A stretch of 64,000 nt of DNA from Ruminiclostridium hungatei (GTDB lineage Bacteria > Bacillota > Clostridia > Acetivibrionales > DSM-1351): contig NZ_MZGX01000016.1 in the NCBI RefSeq assembly GCF_002051585.1, positions 1-64,000 on the forward strand. Reading direction: 5' to 3'. Within the stretch, counting starts at the first letter, position 1. Each line of letters begins with the position of its first letter. Both the position numbers and the translations under genes were made by a program. Below, piece by piece: positions 33,850 through 42,930 of this stretch. The notes beneath the pieces were generated by a model. That model saw only the letters and a list, made by a program, of their open reading frames with translations. It was not told the DNA's origin and did not search any database.

Positions 33850-35703
33850 CTATTTATTCCCCGCGCTGCTTCCGGAGGTCGTATAATTAGGAACGATTAC
33901 CTTCATATACTCCCTGGCCTCCTCGGCATTATTGATAATTATATCTTTAAGGCATTCTATCTCACGCCGGAGTATGGCCAGGTCGGTGTGCAGGGGTTGC
34001 GCCACAAATATTTTATCGTTTTTGGTTGCCTGGATACCCTCTTCTGCAAGCAAAAGCTCTTCAAACAGCTTTTCTCCTGGCCGCAACCCTGTAAACTCTA
34101 TTTTTATATCCTCATCAGGTTCAAAACCCGAGAGCTTGATAAGATTTCTTGCAAGATCATATATCTTTACAGGCTCGCCCATATCAAGCACGAAAATTTC
34201 TCCCCCTTCGGCCATGGCCCCTGCCTGTAATACAAGCTGAACAGCCTCAGGTATGGTCATAAAATACCTTATTATTTCAGGATCGGTAACCGTAACAGGT
34301 CCTCCCTGCTCTATCTGCCTTTTGAATAGCGGGATTACACTGCCGTTGCTTCCCAACACATTGCCGAATCTCACAGCCACAAACTCCGTCTTGCTCTGTT
34401 TTGAAAAGGCCTGTATTATCATCTCGGCCACCCTTTTTGTTGCCCCCATTATATTTGTGGGATTCACCGCCTTGTCGGTGGATATCATCACAAAACGCTT
34501 TGCACCGAATTTGTCGGCACATTCCGCCACATTCAGAGTTCCGAATATATTGTTCTTTATGGCCTCGGTAGGATTGGCCTCCATAAGCGGCACATGCTTG
34601 TGGGCTGCCGCGTGGAAAACTATCTGGGGGCGGTGATTTCTGAATATGTTTTCCAGCCTGGCCTTTTCTCTTATATTTGCTATGACGGTAACAAGCTTCA
34701 AGTCTGGAAAATTTGTCAAAAGCTCATTCTGTACGTCATAGGCATTATTCTCATAGTTGTCCAGTATTATCAACTGCTTTGGAGAGAAGCCCGCTATCTG
34801 CCTGCACAGCTCGGAACCTATGGAGCCTCCTCCTCCTGTTACAAGTACCACACGGTCGCTTATAAAGCCACCTATTTCATTATTATCAAGCTTTACGGGA
34901 TCTCTTCCCAACAAATCCTCTATGTTTACATCACGTATTTTCTGAACCGAAATCGTTTCATCAATCAATTGCGAGAGTGAGGGCAGTATTTTCACTTTGC
35001 ATTTTGTATTTGAACATATTGTAAAAAGCTCATTTATAGTCTTTGCAGGGGCCGACGGAATGGCTATGACTATCTCGTCAATTTCCTTTTCCCCGGCTAT
35101 TCTTACTATATCGTTCCTGGTACCGGCGACGGGAACTCCGTTCAGTTTTTTACCCTGCTTCCCCACACTGTCGTCTATTAATACTACAGGTGTACATTTC
35201 AGCTCAGGGTGAAGGCGGTATTCATTGATGAGTGAAGCACCGGCATCTCCTGCGCCTATGAGCATGATTTTACGGGTGCTCTTAATCAGGAGGATGTCTC
35301 CTCGTACCATACGTCTGAATATGCGGTAGCCGAATCTGATACCTCCCACCACAAAACAATCAATGAAAAAGGTTATTATGAAAATACTTCGGGGTACGGG
35401 CGTTCGGGTTAAGAATACATAGCCCAGCATAAAGGTATTGCTGGCCAATGCCGCCAGGACTACGTTTGACAATTCGTATATTCCCGCATATTTCCAAAGA
35501 CTGCTGTACAACTTGAAAAAGTAAAAAGAAACTACTTTTATAGCCGTAGCTATTAATATCAACTCTGGAATTTCCATCGAAAAATTTGGCGTAATATTGG
35601 CAAAACTACCGTCAAAACGTAAAAGGTATGCCATTAAAAGTGATATATTTATAAGGGCAATATCCAGCACTGTTAAAAACAACACTCTCATTTTATATTT
35701 CAT
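33850..35703 (-). CDS. PglF/CapD-type membrane nucleotide-sugar 4,6-dehydratase
   Basis: This 617-residue protein has four N-terminal membrane helices (about 8-130), a CoA-binding-like Rossmann segment (GAGDAGASLI about 150) and a C-terminal SDR dehydratase domain with VTGGGGSIGSELCRQI (about 290) and MISTDKAVNPTN. Relatives PglF and WbpM convert UDP-GlcNAc to the UDP-4-keto-6-deoxy sugar, the first step to bacillosamine and related sugars. As in that class, the SDR Tyr is replaced (TNIMGATKR keeps Lys). With the PglC-, PglD- and PglE-like genes nearby, this fits UDP-bacillosamine synthesis. GGGGATG is upstream of the ATG; it has its own promoter. Confidence 0.88.
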   Translation of the reverse strand: MKYKMRVLFLTVLDIALINISLLMAYLLRFDGSFANITPNFSMEIPELILIATAIKVVSFYFFKLYSSLWKYAGIYELSNVVLAALASNTFMLGYVFLTRTPVPRSIFIITFFIDCFVVGGIRFGYRIFRRMVRGDILLIKSTRKIMLIGAGDAGASLINEYRLHPELKCTPVVLIDDSVGKQGKKLNGVPVAGTRNDIVRIAGEKEIDEIVIAIPSAPAKTINELFTICSNTKCKVKILPSLSQLIDETISVQKIRDVNIEDLLGRDPVKLDNNEIGGFISDRVVLVTGGGGSIGSELCRQIAGFSPKQLIILDNYENNAYDVQNELLTNFPDLKLVTVIANIREKARLENIFRNHRPQIVFHAAAHKHVPLMEANPTEAIKNNIFGTLNVAECADKFGAKRFVMISTDKAVNPTNIMGATKRVAEMIIQAFSKQSKTEFVAVRFGNVLGSNGSVIPLFKRQIEQGGPVTVTDPEIIRYFMTIPEAVQLVLQAGAMAEGGEIFVLDMGEPVKIYDLARNLIKLSGFEPDEDIKIEFTGLRPGEKLFEELLLAEEGIQATKNDKIFVAQPLHTDLAILRREIECLKDIIINNAEEAREYMKVIVPNYTTSGSSAGNK

Positions 35704-35748
35704 ATGTTAAGCGCATCCCCACTTATTATATTTTTTACTATAGGTTTA

Positions 35749-35757
35749 ATTATAGCA
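35749..35757 (-). promoter_or_regulatory. Extended -10 promoter of the PglF-like gene
   Basis: TGC directly before TATAAT on the minus strand gives an extended -10 about 45 bp upstream of the start codon. The -35 (TTCACG) is weak. Confidence 0.5.
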
Positions 35758-35868
35758 GTAATCTGTTGGTACGTGAAGAAGAATAACCTAGTTTAACTGG
35801 AATGTATTGATATTGTTTAGTTAATGATTTGCAAATCCCGGTAATACCGCGGTTAATATGGCCTGTCC

Positions 35869-35897
35869 TTGTTTTATGTAGGGTTTGGGTGTATTAT
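35869..35897 (+). promoter_or_regulatory. Promoter of the PglC-like gene
   Basis: TTGTTT (35869-35874), a 17-bp spacer and TATTAT (35892-35897) lie 56 bp before ATG 35954. Confidence 0.5.
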
Positions 35898-35953
35898 ATA
35901 TGTAGTTATCAAGGTCAGGCTGATGGACAAATTTTAAGTAGATGGAGGATAAT

Positions 35954-36577
35954 ATGTACAGAAACTTCATAAAAAGATTATTGGATTTGATATTTGCATT
36001 AACTTTGTCAGTGCCTGCATTACCCGTACTATTTATAGCCGCGGTATTAACCAGATTAAGTTCAAAGGGTTCTTCCTTTTTTGTGCAACAGAGACCGGGT
36101 AAATACGGGAGAATTTTTAAAATATACAAGTTACGCACAATGACCCTTGAGACAGACTCCAGCGGAAGGCTCCTCCCTGATATGCAGCGAATAACAAAAG
36201 TTGGTAATATATTCAGGAAACTGAGCATTGATGAACTCCCTCAGTTATTGAACATTATTAAAGGGGAGATGAGTTTTATTGGTCCCAGGCCATTGCTTGT
36301 TCAATATTTGGAGCACTATACACCGGAACAGATGAAAAGACATGATGTCCTGCCGGGAATAACCGGTTGGGCTCAGGTAAACGGTAGAAACGCCATTTCA
36401 TGGGAAGATAAATTCACACTTGATGTGTGGTATGTTAATAATATAAGCATTTTACTGGATATAAAAATTGTATTAAAAACAATAAAAAACATAGTTGCCA
36501 AAAAAGATATAAATAATTCATCAGGAGATACAATGCCGGCGTTTACTGGTAATTTAAATCAAAAGGTACAGCTTTAA
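35954..36577 (+). CDS. PglC-like phosphoglycosyl transferase
   Basis: This enzyme starts lipid-linked glycan assembly by moving a sugar-1-phosphate onto undecaprenyl phosphate. The 207-residue protein is of the small monotopic type (PglC/WcaJ C-terminal core): a membrane re-entrant helix (about 8-30), the QQRPGKYGRIFKIYKLRTM stretch, the catalytic Asp-Glu pair in SIDELPQLLN, GEMSFIGPRP and GITGWAQVNGRN. ATG 35954 is chosen with GGAGG 5 bp upstream. It is the only plus-strand gene until 44840. Bacillosamine phosphate is the likely substrate given the neighbours. Confidence 0.9.
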   Translation: MYRNFIKRLLDLIFALTLSVPALPVLFIAAVLTRLSSKGSSFFVQQRPGKYGRIFKIYKLRTMTLETDSSGRLLPDMQRITKVGNIFRKLSIDELPQLLNIIKGEMSFIGPRPLLVQYLEHYTPEQMKRHDVLPGITGWAQVNGRNAISWEDKFTLDVWYVNNISILLDIKIVLKTIKNIVAKKDINNSSGDTMPAFTGNLNQKVQL

Positions 36578-36601
36578 TTTATCTCAATTAAATTCTGTAC
36601 C
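36565..36601. terminator. Shared terminator between PglC-like and luxC-like genes
   Basis: GGTACAG with TTTAATT pairs with AATTAAA and CTGTACC around a short loop. Genes converge on it from both sides, so it probably serves both. Confidence 0.65.
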
Positions 36602-36614
36602 TAAAATTCATGTA

Positions 36615-37865
36615 TCAGAGTATATCTATAATTCTTGACAGAGTCGATATAAGGTCATATCCATCCCAATAGAGAGAAAAATCTAATGTCTTACCAATTG
36701 GCACAATTCTGTCAAAACCTTTCAATCCACTGCCAATAAAGCTTTTAAAGACTTGTTTATCAAATCCGTAATATGACAGAGTTTGATATTTTTGATTTAT
36801 TATAGGTATTATCTCCTCCAAGGATTCTGCCGAGTATTCATAAAAGTATCCTCCCTGACAGCGATATTCCTCTATCCCTTCGGATAATTTATTTAACTTG
36901 GCTCTTATAATTAAGTTATCTGGCATTTCGGCTTCGATTATATCCATGTTAGCAGCCGCAGTATAGAATGTTGCAAGCTTGTCTACCGCCTGCACCGGCT
37001 GCAATTTATATTGCGACTTAACAATTTTATATAACTCGCTCCAAAACATTTCCTTTGCATCCCCAATAGTACGCTCCTGGCCTACCCAAACTATGAAGTG
37101 TGGAGATGTACATGCATTTTGATCAAAAAGATAGGTATCATTATAAAAATCCTGAGCTACCTTCTTTGGATTTTCCTCCATACGATATTTCTCCGAGTCA
37201 ATAACGCTTATAGAATACCTATCTGCAAAAGTTATATCAAAAGCTCTGGGTTTCAATGGCACTTTTCTGAGTTCCCAAATAGTATTGTCCCCTCCCCATA
37301 TTATTCTGACATCACATATTGAAGACAGGTACTGATTAATTTCATCATCTTTGTCATATTTTACAAGGGTTACAAAATCCCTGTACTTCTCAAACTCTTC
37401 CATCTCAAGTACAGATATAAGAGTATCGCAAATTATGTTAACCTGTTCAAAACTCTTTGTTGGCAACCTTATTATATTTATGTTTCCGGCTAAAAGACCT
37501 GCAACCATTGAATATGCAAAATTCACCGGTACATTTGATGGGGCTATATGAAGTACAACTCCTCTGCCCAATCTCAAATCCAAAACCCTTTCTTTCTTCA
37601 TTAACTCAATATTGCCTTTTCGGCACCAGAAAGCGAATGCTGCAATATCCGAATATTTTTTTGATTCCGGATTATTTAAAAGCGCTTTGGATAATATGGA
37701 CAGTAACCTACATATGCCATCGTCAAATGGCTTAACAGAAGGTATCAACCCCAATTTGTCCAAGTCAGCGTTTAGCGGAAATATAAAGTTTAATTTGTCA
37801 TATACTATCCGGCTTCTATCTGTATTTAGTCTCATAGGTATCACTACACCCCCTGATTTCAGCAT
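36615..37865 (-). CDS. LuxC-like acyl-CoA/acyl-protein reductase
   Basis: LuxC-family enzymes reduce an activated acyl group to an aldehyde with NADPH. The 416-residue protein has the aldehyde-dehydrogenase-like fold: NVPVNFAYSMVAGLLAGNINIIRLPTK (about 111-137) for the cofactor and the nucleophile Cys252 in FDQNACTSPHF. There are no luxA or luxB genes, so this is not light production. It overlaps luxE by 50 bp (20 bp if ATG 37835, after GGGGGTG, is the real start), showing tight coupling with its acyl donor enzyme. It is the last gene of the nine-gene cassette. Confidence 0.88.
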   Translation of the reverse strand: MLKSGGVVIPMRLNTDRSRIVYDKLNFIFPLNADLDKLGLIPSVKPFDDGICRLLSILSKALLNNPESKKYSDIAAFAFWCRKGNIELMKKERVLDLRLGRGVVLHIAPSNVPVNFAYSMVAGLLAGNINIIRLPTKSFEQVNIICDTLISVLEMEEFEKYRDFVTLVKYDKDDEINQYLSSICDVRIIWGGDNTIWELRKVPLKPRAFDITFADRYSISVIDSEKYRMEENPKKVAQDFYNDTYLFDQNACTSPHFIVWVGQERTIGDAKEMFWSELYKIVKSQYKLQPVQAVDKLATFYTAAANMDIIEAEMPDNLIIRAKLNKLSEGIEEYRCQGGYFYEYSAESLEEIIPIINQKYQTLSYYGFDKQVFKSFIGSGLKGFDRIVPIGKTLDFSLYWDGYDLISTLSRIIDIL

Positions 37866-38901
37866 TTTTTAACCTACCGATTATCCTGAAATACTTTCCC
37901 AATCTTCCGCAGGGACAATCATCCTCTCCAAGAATTACACCCTCATCCTCTGTCAATAAAACATGTCCTGGATAGCTGCCGGGAAGCACAGATACCACTT
38001 CCAAAATCCCCTTTTCCCCGTTCTCACATGGTGAAAAATCAATATGCCTGCGGGTTATGACATCGGAAAAAACAGATGTATGTAAATGTCCTTCTTCGCA
38101 CTCAATATATATTGAACCAGTTTGCTCAACCATTCCATAATAATCGTGTACACGTTCAATACAGCAAACCTCATTGAGGCTTGTTTTAAATTGTTCAGGA
38201 GATACAGCTTCAGAAAGCAACTTTTTCCAACCTCCGCCATGCAGCAAAATACCTTTTGACAAATCAGGCCTGAAGCCTGTCCTCATAAGTTCCTTATAGA
38301 AGTGCTGCCATATCATAAATGTAAAGCCAAAAAGAAGTATATTTTCATTTTCATGTTTCTCAAGGAAGTCTCTTATTTGGTCAACCTGAAGTTGCATATC
38401 ATCATCAAGCGCATATAACTTATCACTGCCAAACATTGAAAAGCCAAGTATACCTGCTCCTCTTGCGGAAAACATGTTTCGATTCTTTATAACTGCAGAA
38501 GAATCGAGAATAAGCATAGGAAGCCTTTTTGTTCCTATTAATGACGATACAATTTTTACTAGAACCTTTTGTTGGTTTGCAGAAGTTTCCTTGTCCAGAA
38601 ATATTTTTGAAACCCTTTGACCGGTGGTACCAGAGGACGTCATTGTCTTTACTACCTCGGCCCTGTTTATACTTAAAAGTTCCATTTCCTTAAAAAGCCG
38701 AACAGGTAAAAAAGGTATATCAATGTAATCGTGTATATTAGTTATATCAACTTGCCTTGAGTCCAGCATCTTTTTATAATCAGCACATTTATTATAATGC
38801 TTTACAGTCAAATCACACAGAGCTCCATTGAGAAAATTTTTCTTTTTTTCTCTGTTAAGTGAGTACGGAGGGATATTAATATAGTCTGCTAAATCAAACA
38901 T
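37816..38901 (-). CDS. LuxE-like acyl-protein synthetase
   Basis: LuxE enzymes activate a carboxylic acid with ATP as acyl-AMP, load it on their own Cys, and pass it to LuxC. The 361-residue protein carries the adenylate-forming signature MTSSGTTG (87-94), a mid region FGFTFMIWQHFYKEL, and a C-terminal Cys352 in RGCSDTYE at the place where LuxE holds the acyl group. CPCGRLG (about 330) resembles a metal site seen in phenylacetate-CoA-ligase-like relatives. It is 12 bp after the AMP-ligase gene and overlaps luxC. Confidence 0.87.
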   Translation of the reverse strand: MFDLADYINIPPYSLNREKKKNFLNGALCDLTVKHYNKCADYKKMLDSRQVDITNIHDYIDIPFLPVRLFKEMELLSINRAEVVKTMTSSGTTGQRVSKIFLDKETSANQQKVLVKIVSSLIGTKRLPMLILDSSAVIKNRNMFSARGAGILGFSMFGSDKLYALDDDMQLQVDQIRDFLEKHENENILLFGFTFMIWQHFYKELMRTGFRPDLSKGILLHGGGWKKLLSEAVSPEQFKTSLNEVCCIERVHDYYGMVEQTGSIYIECEEGHLHTSVFSDVITRRHIDFSPCENGEKGILEVVSVLPGSYPGHVLLTEDEGVILGEDDCPCGRLGKYFRIIGRLKNAEIRGCSDTYETKYR

Positions 38902-38912
38902 AACTGTCTCCT

Positions 38913-40328
38913 TTACAGATTAGAATAAATAGTCTTTCCAGCTTCATTTTTAGGAATTTTGTCTATGAGTATTACCTCAAATCCCAGAGGATTAATTCCT
39001 GTTATTCCGGCAATATAGTTTCGGACTTCTTCTTCTTTTCCTGGAGCTGTTATATATATCTTCATTTTGTCATCTTGTCCAGCGCAGGCACAATCTGCTA
39101 CAATATCTTTCAATAATCTTTCTGTTTCATCAAGATTTATTCTATTTCCAAACAATTTTATAAATCTTTTCTTTCGTCCGGTAATATAGTAAAATCCTTC
39201 ATCATCCCTCATGACCACATCTCCGGTATACAGGATGCCGCCAAATTCATCACCTTTTTTAAGATCCTCACCTGCCTCAGCATAACCAAGTGTTACATTT
39301 GGGCCTTCATATACAAGTTCTCCAGAGATATTTGCATCAGAAATAGTCTCTCCTGCTTCACCAACAATTCTAAACTTGCCTCCTGGTATAGCAATTCCCA
39401 TACTCCCGCACTTTTCAATTGAATATTCATGAGGCAAATATGACATTCTAGCTGTTGCTTCAGTCTGCCCATACATGACAAAAAACCTTTTACCGGTATT
39501 TCTACTGTATACCGCAAATTCCATTGCCAACTCAGTAGAAAGCCTCCCCCCCGCCTGCGTTAAGGTTTTTAATGAAGGCAAGTTCATATTAAAAAACCTA
39601 AGTTTCTTTAACATTTCATAGGTATAAGGTACACCTCCAAAAGATGTAGCCTCCCTATCCCTGAAAAACTGCCAGAATTCTTTTTGCAATAGCGTTTTGG
39701 TTGTTAATAGTATTGTCGCTCCCGCCAAAAGATGACTATTTATTATAGACAAACCGTAAGTGTAATTCATAGGCAAGGTAGTAATGGGCCGTTCACTTTC
39801 ATCTATCTTGAGATATTGAACAATGGCCGCTGCATTTGAATCAATGTTTTTATAACTTTGGCGTACAAGCTTAGGGCTCCCTGTGCTTCCAGAAGTTGTA
39901 AGCAGCAGGGCAAGTTGGGGATTAAGCTCAAATGTTTCTTGAATACCTGTTTTATATAAAACATAGCCATACCCTGTATATACTTCCGATAATTCCAACT
40001 GTAAAAATTGTGTCAAAATACAACTGCTCTTTGACTCAGACATCCATAAATACTCGGGCCGATATGTCAATACAAGCTCTGAAAGCATTTGCTCGTTTAT
40101 ATCCTTATCAACCATAAACGTAACAATATTATTTTTTAAAAATGAAATATACCCTAAAAGCGTACCTAGGGTATTTTCACACAGGCAAAATACCAGGGTT
40201 CTATGCCCTATTTCAGAGTACAATTCATCTGAAATACAATCAGCTTCACCGTATGTGATCTCTTCGCCAGTTTCTGAAATTGCTGCGATGTTATTTTTAT
40301 ATTTATTTAGATTTTTATAAAAGCTCAT
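38913..40328 (-). CDS. AMP-dependent acyl-CoA/acyl-ACP ligase
   Basis: The 471-residue adenylate-forming enzyme has the core signature LTTSGSTGSPKLV (143-155), the A5-like YGQTEATARM, the A7 motif YTGD in GILYTGDVVMRDDEG, and the C-terminal catalytic Lys in NEAGKTIY. It is shorter than most acyl-CoA synthetases, with a small lid domain. With an acyl carrier protein in the same operon, its acceptor could be that ACP rather than CoA (inference). A DltA-like role with an amino acid is also possible. AGAGGC lies 7 bp before the ATG. Confidence 0.85.
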   Translation of the reverse strand: MSFYKNLNKYKNNIAAISETGEEITYGEADCISDELYSEIGHRTLVFCLCENTLGTLLGYISFLKNNIVTFMVDKDINEQMLSELVLTYRPEYLWMSESKSSCILTQFLQLELSEVYTGYGYVLYKTGIQETFELNPQLALLLTTSGSTGSPKLVRQSYKNIDSNAAAIVQYLKIDESERPITTLPMNYTYGLSIINSHLLAGATILLTTKTLLQKEFWQFFRDREATSFGGVPYTYEMLKKLRFFNMNLPSLKTLTQAGGRLSTELAMEFAVYSRNTGKRFFVMYGQTEATARMSYLPHEYSIEKCGSMGIAIPGGKFRIVGEAGETISDANISGELVYEGPNVTLGYAEAGEDLKKGDEFGGILYTGDVVMRDDEGFYYITGRKKRFIKLFGNRINLDETERLLKDIVADCACAGQDDKMKIYITAPGKEEEVRNYIAGITGINPLGFEVILIDKIPKNEAGKTIYSNL

Positions 40329-40349
40329 AATTGCCTCTTTATTTGAATG

Positions 40350-41321
40350 CTATATAGAATTATACCTTGATAATATTTTATCTGCTATTTGTTCTGGTAA
40401 AAGACCATTTATCTCAAGCATATATTTATATTCACCGGCGTACTTAAATTTGTCTTCGGTTCCGATTATCAAGTGGGGAGGTACATTTTTTTTATTACTG
40501 TTATATTCCGCAATAGCTCCTCCGAGGCCGCCAACTACACTATGTTCCTCTACTGAGACAATAAGTTTTGAATATGAAGAAATTTCATCCAACACATCAG
40601 CGTCTATAGGCTTAATTGTGTGCATATTAGTCACACCCACCGATAGTCCTCTGTTTTCGAGCAACTCCGCAGCTTTAACTGAATTGTATACCATAGTCCC
40701 AGCAGCAAAAATATTGATATCCGAGCCATTTTTTAGCTTAACAGCTTTTCCAATCTTAAAATCATATTCATCCTTATAGACTATAGGATTATTCATAGTT
40801 CCTGTAAGCCTTATGTAAACCGGTCCATCATAAAGAGCCGCTGCTTGTACAGTTTTAAAAGTCTCAGAAGAATCAGCCGGAGAAATCACTGTAACATTGG
40901 GGATAGCTCTTATTATGGCCAAATCCTCGACGCCATAATGGGTATTGCCAAACATCCCCATTGCAAAGCCTGATCCTAAGCCTACAACTTTCACATTTGA
41001 TTTCATATACCCCAGAAAGTGCCTTATCTGTTCACAAGCCCTCATGGATAAAAAATTTGAAAATGTCGTGACAAAAGGTACCTTCCCTTCATTTGCCAGC
41101 CCCGCTGCAATACCAACCATATTTTGTTCAGCTATACCTACATTTATAAAACGGTCGGCAAATGCTTCTCTAAACCTATCCAACCCTGACGTATTGCACA
41201 AATCGGCCGATAAAGCAATAATATTATTATTATCGTTTGCAATCTCATGCAGTGCGACACCAAATGCACCTCGGGAACCCAGCTTTGACAGCATCCTCGA
41301 ATTTATAGAATTAATTATCAC
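40350..41321 (-). CDS. Transketolase C-terminal subunit
   Basis: The 323-residue protein equals the pyrimidine-binding and C-terminal domains of transketolase. RFINVGIAEQNMVGIAAGLA (about 75-94) carries the conserved Glu that activates thiamine diphosphate, and SVEEHSVVGGLGGAIAEY lies near the C-terminus. The start is GTG with AGGAGG 9 bp upstream, overlapping the N-terminal subunit gene by 11 bp. Split transketolases of this type occur in specialised sugar and secondary pathways. Here it should transfer a two-carbon ketol unit within the cassette; donor and acceptor are not known. Confidence 0.92.
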   Translation of the reverse strand: MIINSINSRMLSKLGSRGAFGVALHEIANDNNNIIALSADLCNTSGLDRFREAFADRFINVGIAEQNMVGIAAGLANEGKVPFVTTFSNFLSMRACEQIRHFLGYMKSNVKVVGLGSGFAMGMFGNTHYGVEDLAIIRAIPNVTVISPADSSETFKTVQAAALYDGPVYIRLTGTMNNPIVYKDEYDFKIGKAVKLKNGSDINIFAAGTMVYNSVKAAELLENRGLSVGVTNMHTIKPIDADVLDEISSYSKLIVSVEEHSVVGGLGGAIAEYNSNKKNVPPHLIIGTEDKFKYAGEYKYMLEINGLLPEQIADKILSRYNSI

Positions 41322-42162
41322 TTAGGTGAACCTCCTTAATTGAAATCTCACTTAAGGCTTCATCATATTGTAACTGAGTCAATCTGTTGTGATGCCATTC
41401 GTTATTGTTCTCCATAAAGGAAACTCCTTTTCCCTTTACAGTACGTGCTATAATTACTCTAGGCTTATTTTTAATGCCGGGCGCCTCAAAGGTTTCGATT
41501 AATTCCTTAATGTTATGTCCGTCTTCAACCATCCTTACATCCCAGCCAAAACCTCTCCATACTTGTTCAAGATCTATTCCTAGTACATCTGATGTCGGTC
41601 CATCTGACTGCAAAGAATTAGCATCTATAATGGCAGTAAGATTTGATACCTTATTATGTGCCGCAAACATAGCCGCTTCCCATACTGAACCCTCATTACA
41701 TTCACCATCTCCCAGCAGTACATAAACATTATAGGGACAGTCACTCATACGTGAGGCAATAGCAAGTCCTATACCATAAGACAGTCCCAGTCCAAGGCTG
41801 CCACTGGAATATTCAATTCCCATGTCATAATTCATGGAGGGCTGTCCAGGTAAATAGCCCCCATTTTGTTCAAATGTGAATAATTGTTCCTCAGATATTA
41901 TACCTGCTGCTTCAAGCGCCGTATAATACCCTAACGTACTATGTCCTTTACTTAGTATAAATCTATCTCTTTTCCTGCTTTTATAATTATTCTTATTATA
42001 ATTCATAACATGTCCGTAAAGGGTTGCCATAATTTCTATTATGGATAGTCCCCCACCCAGATGGGAACCATTATTCCCTGCAGCTAATGCCATCTTCAGT
42101 GCATTTTTTCTCATATGCATAGCCATCTTCCTGCAATGTTCCAAAGCCTCTACCCTTGTCAT
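41311..42162 (-). CDS. Transketolase N-terminal subunit
   Basis: The 283-residue protein is the thiamine-diphosphate-binding half. Seen are GSHLGGGLSIIEIMATLYG (substrate and cofactor His), SKGHSTLGYYTALEAAG, and the ThDP motif LGDGECNEGSVWEAAMFAAHN. It pairs with the C-terminal subunit encoded next. Its ATG overlaps the stop of the preceding SDR gene by 4 bp, so it is translated as part of the cassette. A pentose-phosphate housekeeping role is unlikely given this setting (inference). Confidence 0.92.
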   Translation of the reverse strand: MTRVEALEHCRKMAMHMRKNALKMALAAGNNGSHLGGGLSIIEIMATLYGHVMNYNKNNYKSRKRDRFILSKGHSTLGYYTALEAAGIISEEQLFTFEQNGGYLPGQPSMNYDMGIEYSSGSLGLGLSYGIGLAIASRMSDCPYNVYVLLGDGECNEGSVWEAAMFAAHNKVSNLTAIIDANSLQSDGPTSDVLGIDLEQVWRGFGWDVRMVEDGHNIKELIETFEAPGIKNKPRVIIARTVKGKGVSFMENNNEWHHNRLTQLQYDEALSEISIKEVHLSDN

Positions 42163-42902
42163 TTAAGACCTCCATCAACACGAATCACTTGTCCGGTAAC
42201 ATATGATGATAAATCAGATGAAAGATATACTGCTACGTTTGCAATTTCTACCGGATTTCCAGCTCTCTTCAAATCACTTCCAATAATACTCTCATTAATA
42301 ACATCCTCTGGCATGCTGGAGAGCATATCTGTCTGAGTAATTCCGGGGGCTATAGAATTGGCACGCACTCCATGTTCACCAAGTTCCTCGGCAATAGATT
42401 TTGTCATACAGATAACCGCCGCTTTTGATGCACCATAAACCGATTTACCTGCATTCCCATCAATTCCTGCTGTCGAAGCAATGTTGACAATACTTCCATG
42501 CTTTTGCCTAACCATCAACTTTGATATATACTGGGTAAATAAAAACATTGAGAAGAAATTTATATTAAATGTTTCCTTTAGCTTTTCAACAGAAGACATT
42601 TGGAAAAGTGCGTTATAAGTGATACCAGCGTTATTAACCAGAGCATGTATGGGCCTTCTATCCATTTGAATTTTTTTAACCGCGGCTTTTATCTGGTTCT
42701 CATCTGATAAATCAAAATAAACAGGCCAGATTTCAACTCCGTTTTCATTTGCTATTTCCGCAACTGTAGCTTCAAATTCAATTGAACTTTTTCGAGCACA
42801 AGCGTAAATATTTGCACCATTCGAAGCAAAGCACTTTAACATAGCATACCCTATTCCACGATTGCAACCTGTAATTATTACATTTTTACCACTTAAAAGC
42901 AT
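42159..42902 (-). CDS. FabG-like short-chain dehydrogenase, second copy
   Basis: The 247-residue SDR has the classical cofactor loop TGCNRGIGYAM (about 11-21), NNAG, the catalytic Ser in NIASTAGIDG, and YGASK with Tyr and Lys. The C-terminal SSYVTGQVIRVDGG is FabG-like. Such enzymes reduce 3-ketoacyl-ACP or a keto sugar. It is a close paralogue of the SDR encoded upstream, with matching motif positions, suggesting a tandem duplication with split roles. It lies 28 bp after that gene and overlaps the transketolase gene by 4 bp. Confidence 0.9.
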   Translation of the reverse strand: MLLSGKNVIITGCNRGIGYAMLKCFASNGANIYACARKSSIEFEATVAEIANENGVEIWPVYFDLSDENQIKAAVKKIQMDRRPIHALVNNAGITYNALFQMSSVEKLKETFNINFFSMFLFTQYISKLMVRQKHGSIVNIASTAGIDGNAGKSVYGASKAAVICMTKSIAEELGEHGVRANSIAPGITQTDMLSSMPEDVINESIIGSDLKRAGNPVEIANVAVYLSSDLSSYVTGQVIRVDGGLK

Positions 42903-42930
42903 CTTTTATTCTCCTTGTTATTTATTACTA

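Noticed and set aside
35821-36228. A 135-codon minus-strand frame over the PglC-like gene
   Set aside because: It lies antisense to the clear PglC-like coding sequence and lacks a ribosome site.
36615-38901. LuxC and LuxE as part of a bioluminescence operon
   Set aside because: No luciferase genes (luxA, luxB) or flavin reductase are present, and the genes sit in an amino-sugar locus.
40350-42162. Housekeeping transketolase
   Set aside because: The split subunits overlap cassette genes and no other pentose-phosphate gene is near. A specialised role is more likely.
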